Below, piece after piece: positions 59,472-64,000 of a DNA stretch of 64,000 nt. The notes under the pieces were generated by a model. The model searched no databases and was not told the DNA's origin. It saw only the letters and a program-made list of their open reading frames with translations. Source of the stretch: Thalassia testudinum (lineage: Eukaryota > Streptophyta > Magnoliopsida > Alismatales > Hydrocharitaceae); NCBI GenBank assembly GCA_037157565.1, contig JAZHRO010000062.1, positions 4,588,001-4,652,000 on the forward strand, in the 5' to 3' direction. Numbering within the stretch: the stretch's first letter is position 1; every line of letters starts with the position of its first letter. A program made the translations under genes and the position numbers.

Positions 59472-61330
59472 TAGTGTCTCTAATTTGACTTAGGTAGTCT
59501 ATATTTGAGTCAGTACTCTAAAACTATTAATCTTTGACATTATGGTTTTGTATACAGTTCCTTTATTTTGGTGAAAAATTGAGATTAATGTTTTTAATTC
59601 AACATAGCTCAAACTCACAATTCTATTTCCCTTGTAAATACTATTTTCCCTCATGATTTTCACTCAGTGTTTTGCTCAAGGACTAGCAAAAGATAGGCAT
59701 GGAAGTATGATATTTCCATATTTATTGACATAATATTTGCCAAACTAGATTAGTCACTTAACAACATTTTGTAAATAGTGCATATTTTTGGATTTTTACA
59801 CAATATTCCCCTTATCTATATATAGTACCCTGATGTCATTGTTTATTTGTATACAGGTGCCAAGTACAAGATTGACTAGAACTTAAGAGAGGAGATTTGG
59901 GTTTGAGCTCAATTGTGAAGACTACTTAGCGAATTCTTAACATGTTCCATAGCCCAATTGGTCCTAACCCTAGCTTGATTAGGAACCCAATTTTTCCTAA
60001 CCCAAGACACAATTCCCAACCTGATTCCCCACCTTAGGTGATCATCCATGAGCCTAATTAATCAACTAATTTGGTCAACCAACCTAATTGATTTTCTAAA
60101 CCCATTAAAAACCTTTAGCCTACCTAGTCCTAAATCCTCCCTAACAACCCACCTTAGCCCTTCCTTTCTTATATCCTAATTTGGATGCCACCTGTACATA
60201 TTTAATTACCTATGTTTGGACATCTAAAACCAACATGATTAAACACCCTTAGATCCACATCTTAGGGTCCTAACTAGTTGACCTAATTATCCTATCCAAA
60301 TCCTTACCTAAAAACCCTAAACAAACCTTACCTTATCCCTTAGGTGGCGCCACATATCCCTTAAAAAACCCTTAGGATCCACCCACTTTAGGTGCCTTAT
60401 CTCCAGCCTTTGATGATGATACTAAGGCCTATATTAATCCCAACAAAACCCTATCCTGATCCCTACCTAACTACATCTTATCCTACCACTTCATCACATT
60501 AAATCCTAACACTTAGATTAAGATCCAATGGCCCTTAGAACCTAACCATATGGCTGGCCCTAAGGGACCACCATAACCCTTAAGTGCTCCCCCCACCATT
60601 AATCATAACCCTCCATCATCCTCTCAAGGCCATCCTATCCCTCCATTGTATCCAACAAAACCTAACCCTATCTATCCACCTATCTTTGACCCTAGCCCTT
60701 CATTCCTTAGATGAAATCCTAGCCACCCAACCAAGCCTTCCTAGCCTCTATAAATAAACCCTAGCCACCCTCCCACCCTCTATCTTTTAGACTTCGTAAA
60801 CACCATTGACTCTAGCTTCTCTTCTTCTTTATAGTCCACGCCCCTTGGTGCTTCTCCGGGTGAGCCTTCGCATTCGCTTCATTCTCTGTCACCAAGGCTT
60901 CATCTTTGAGGCCACCATTCAATTCTAGAATTGGATTTCTTGTTCTAGTTGATATTGTATTTCTAGTTCTAGTTGTAACCTTAGTTCTAGTTATTTCCAT
61001 TTCTAGTTGTTCTAGTTCCTCTAGTTGACTTATTATTTCAATAAAAGTTCTAGTTCCTTTAAATCTTGTTTCTACTTGTCTTCAATAACTTGCTTATTTC
61101 TAGTTTCGTTTCTAGGTTTGATTCTCACAAGTTCTTTGCATTAGTTAGTCTACATCATATTTGCTTATTCTTGATTCAAAAATACAAAAAAAATTAGGAC
61201 TTAGGAAAGCATAGTAATCTGACTGCCTTCTTGTGAGACGACTTAGACTTCAACTAGCAAACTTCGATTTCCAGATTTGAGAGTTCAATACGAAGAAATT
61301 TTTTAAGTATCTACGTGATTTCATACTACA
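59472..61330 (+). mobile_element. K: 3' end of a + strand LTR element
   Basis: About 235 bases of 3' non-coding sequence, a GGACTAGCAAAAGATAGGCATGGAAGTA polypurine region (59680-59707, in two recognised parts as in A and F), then an LTR. The rest is missing at C's LTR, which suggests that C inserted into K. Confidence 0.65.
59708..61330 (+). repeat. LTR of K
   Basis: TGATATTTCC start after the polypurine tract. TATAAATA box at 60749-60756, CCTTCTTGTGAGACGAC motif (61228 on) and an end at ATACTACA (61330), similar to the end of the solo LTR at 16191. A long pyrimidine-rich, CCTAA-rich stretch (59950-60780) precedes the TATA box. No gene. Confidence 0.65.
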
Positions 61331-63686
61331 ATGAATGCGATTTTATGCACTTATATTCGTGTTAAATCAACTCCTCAAATAAGTCCCACCTAGAGGGACT
61401 CTCTTCTTCTCAGTAGGCAGATGAGATCCTTTGCACCGAGAACACTTGATTCCTCATGCGCAACACGGACGATTCACATCCTGCAAACTCCTTCGTGAAC
61501 CAACAGGCAATCTTCACCTAAAAATAACCAAGAACTTGGCCTTAAGGATTAAATCCTCATGACCAAGCACAAGGCAGTTGACCTATGCAGCCTCCTAGTC
61601 GACGCCTAATAGCATGGGAAGAGGAACCACCCAAGAACACCTTCTTGGAATTCTTGTTCCAAGAGACCCGCTGGACGTTGCCCTACATGAAGGAGGAAGA
61701 AGGGAGGCGTTTGGTTGAGGGCATCCCTGGTCATCCCTTCCTTCAATGAAGAAGGAGGGTGCATGGTGCTTAGCTTGGTCAACCTCCTCCTTCTTTGTGC
61801 CTCTTCTTGATCATGAAGGTTATGGAAAGAAGAAGAAGGTGGCGCAAAGGATATGTTGATGACGCGTACACACAATGATTAGAATTAATTATGGATTCCC
61901 AATTAAATTTAGGGAGATATTTATAGGGTTCCAAAACTAAATCTAATATGGTAAAAACTCTTGGATCTTCATCGAATGGTTGGGATCTAATCTTATTTGA
62001 TTTTTATAGGATTGGCCCATATCAACTTATGAGATGTTTAGATCTAATATCAAATTATTAATTAATTACAATCCAACCCTTAGATTTTATAACTAATCAA
62101 ATCAGGTACAATTAACAGCTAAATTAAATGAGATTTAACTCCTTAAATCACATCAATCAATCCAAACAAATAGGAACCCCCCAAAATGATTATTTGTTCT
62201 ATTACTCAAATAATCAAGTGTTTAGAATTAGTGAAACTATGTCGCTACGCCTCCCGTAGATATTGCAAGTACCCACGAATCCTTTGCATTAGAAGACATA
62301 TGTAACCCTTGAAATTAAATCCCTGATTCACTGTCCATCCCATTATTTGGTTACATACTTTTCACATTCTCCTTGTATCATTGGGATGAGAACAAAGACA
62401 AATCCTTTCTTAAAGGACTATCTTATTCTCTTCATATATGGGTTTGATCAGGACCCATACAACCATACATGGAATTTCATACTTCTTAATATAAGCGAAG
62501 CGAGCTCAAGTCTCCCATTCTATTGCGTACACCTACGATATTGTGTGAGCCCTTCGAGAAATCATGTGTCTCCTATGCCCTCATATTCACATCAGCTTTC
62601 CAGTCTTAGTATTATGATGTGTGCATCAACTATCAATTCACAAAATGTGCGTACTTAGACACAGAGACATATATTTATCTTAGGTCAAAGGATTGACCTT
62701 CTCCGTGATAGTGATAAGAGAATGACTTTCACATCTCTATCTCATCGGGTCAACTCCTTAACTCAACTTGTGTGACAACCTCGAATCCCTATTCTCATGT
62801 AGAGGATGTGCAACAAGGGCGTCAGTCAGGCAACATTTTCTAGAAAAGATTGCTACTCTTCTTAGAATAGTTGGATATCATGATGATTCTTAATGAGTTA
62901 TTGAAATCCTCGATCCAAATTGTTTGGATCCTTTGATACTCGTCATCAATATATCCAACATGGTATAATACATTAACCCAATTGTATTGAGGGACCCATC
63001 CAATTGTATTAGTGTGCCCACATGATGAGACACTCAAAATTAAATCATCAATCGAGTAATTTGACTCACTTAAGGTACATAACTCAGACATTGGGTGCAT
63101 CCAATAATGTCTCTATGGCGAATCACCTATATAATGGGATGTGGCGAGCACTCGTCGGGTAAGGTAGTCAACCAACCATGCTATTCTCAAGCGACTTCTG
63201 GACCCGAGTTTTAGGGATTGAGTTACCAAAGGCCAAGATAGCTCAACCTCAATCCTCGACTAAGGAAGTGTGCATGAGATATCTACCTTAATGGAATGCG
63301 ACAGATGATTACCACTTAAGTTGACCAATTAGGTCAATGCTCAAATAGATTTATGGGTTATAATGGATCTAAGTAGGGGTAAAGATAGCTATAATAATCG
63401 ATTAGTGGGAAGTAACTTCCAAGCTAAGTAGTCAAGGAAATCTACACATCTATATACCTCTACTTGTACTAATAAATCACTAGGTTAAAGCCCTACCAAG
63501 CCACTTAGCTCATAGTTATGTCACATTTCCTTTTCTTAGGTCAGGATGGTAGGCGCGAGGGTTCTACATCGCCTTAGAATTTGAGTTGTATAGCGACACA
63601 CCTAGAGGGATAGCCTTGAGGTAACCAAGACCCTATTGTCGGTACCTAGAAAGGTGGAGATATACTTCCCCGATGTAGGGCATAAG
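61331..63686. other. no recognisable feature
   Basis: About 2.4 kb without a supportable gene; open stretches are under 105 codons and unlike known proteins. AT-rich and dense in short CAACTC/ATCTC words. It may be non-coding interior of an unidentified element or true host intergenic DNA. Confidence 0.4.
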
Positions 63687-64000
63687 TGTTGGTGCTAGAG
63701 CACCACGATCATTTGTTTTGATGATAACAAAACACGTGTTATTTAACATTTGCAATTTGAGTCCTAGATTTCAGGTCAATTGCAAATGAGGACGTGTTTA
63801 GACGGAGTTCGAGCTCGCATCCAGGACGGATTGGAGGAGCTTGACGGAAAACAGAGGAGGTTCGCGTGGAGCGAAAGATTGGAGATGGAAGACAAGAAGA
63901 ATAGGATAGATTCTTTTTTATCCTTTCATGTATCTCTTGTATTTATTTTCTTGCTCTTTTTGATTCCTTAGAACATTATGTTAAAGAGCCTCAAAGTACC
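63687..64000 (+). repeat. L-family LTR, 5' part, cut by window end
   Basis: TGTTGGTGCTAGAGCACC begins exactly as the solo LTR at 47803 (- strand), and the first 230 bases differ at only a few positions. Three inverted repeats lie in the first 105 bases (63690-63705, 63714-63734, 63747-63788). Whether it is a solo LTR or the start of a whole element cannot be seen. The small frame at 63780-63971 has a counterpart in the other copy but lies in an LTR. Confidence 0.85.

Noticed and set aside
63780..63971. Short conserved protein (63 codons) also at 47710-47522
   Set aside because: The two LTR copies are almost identical in DNA, so the frame match is not evidence of coding; it lies inside an LTR.

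Overview
This window looks like intergenic DNA from a large, repeat-rich flowering-plant genome. I found no convincing host gene, tRNA or rRNA. Nearly all of it is layered transposable elements. The reasons for calling it plant are Ty3/gypsy polyproteins of the Athila type, an LTR primer site complementary to the 3' end of tRNA-Asp, a chromodomain-bearing (Tekay-type) chromovirus primed by initiator tRNA-Met, and a CACTA-type DNA-transposon end. The species cannot be told from this sequence.

Layout. 1-8797: a + strand Athila-like element (E1) with gag, protease, RT-RNase H and integrase, all broken; its 5' LTR lies left of the window. It appears inserted into the gag of a related - strand element (D, 8798-12380). 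D sits in the integrase of a + strand element (F, 12381-18578), which also carries a solo LTR at 14537-16191. F ends inside the 3' non-coding part of a - strand element (B, 18579 to about 32711). B was hit separately by a + strand element (A, 21560-28362), whose target duplication can still be read. B itself may lie in a CACTA transposon whose right end is at 33672.

34225-38722 is a mosaic of LTR pieces from three families. 39075-51860 is a - strand chromovirus (H) whose RT/RNase H is interrupted by two solo LTRs (43192-45439 and 46068-47803). 51861-59471 is another B-like element (C), truncated at the H junction. 59472-61330 is the 3' end of a + strand element (K). 61331-63686 holds nothing I can name. 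63687-64000 starts a young LTR of the same family as the solo LTR at 46068.

How the parts relate. E1 and H have the usual autonomous gag-pol plan but are dead: premature stops (mostly of C-to-T type), frameshifts and, in E1, lost catalytic or zinc-binding residues. B and C share a different plan: gag, then an aspartic protease fused to a long acidic tail. In B this runs straight into the 3' non-coding signals with no RT, RNase H or integrase. A has the LTRs, tRNA-Asp site and polypurine tract but encodes only one unrecognised acidic protein of about 650 codons. A, B and C would therefore need enzymes from an E1-like partner. I regard this as the most interesting feature of the window, together with an AGACGTCT palindrome repeated in three LTR families and small hairpins conserved at the primer site and 3' ends of the elements.
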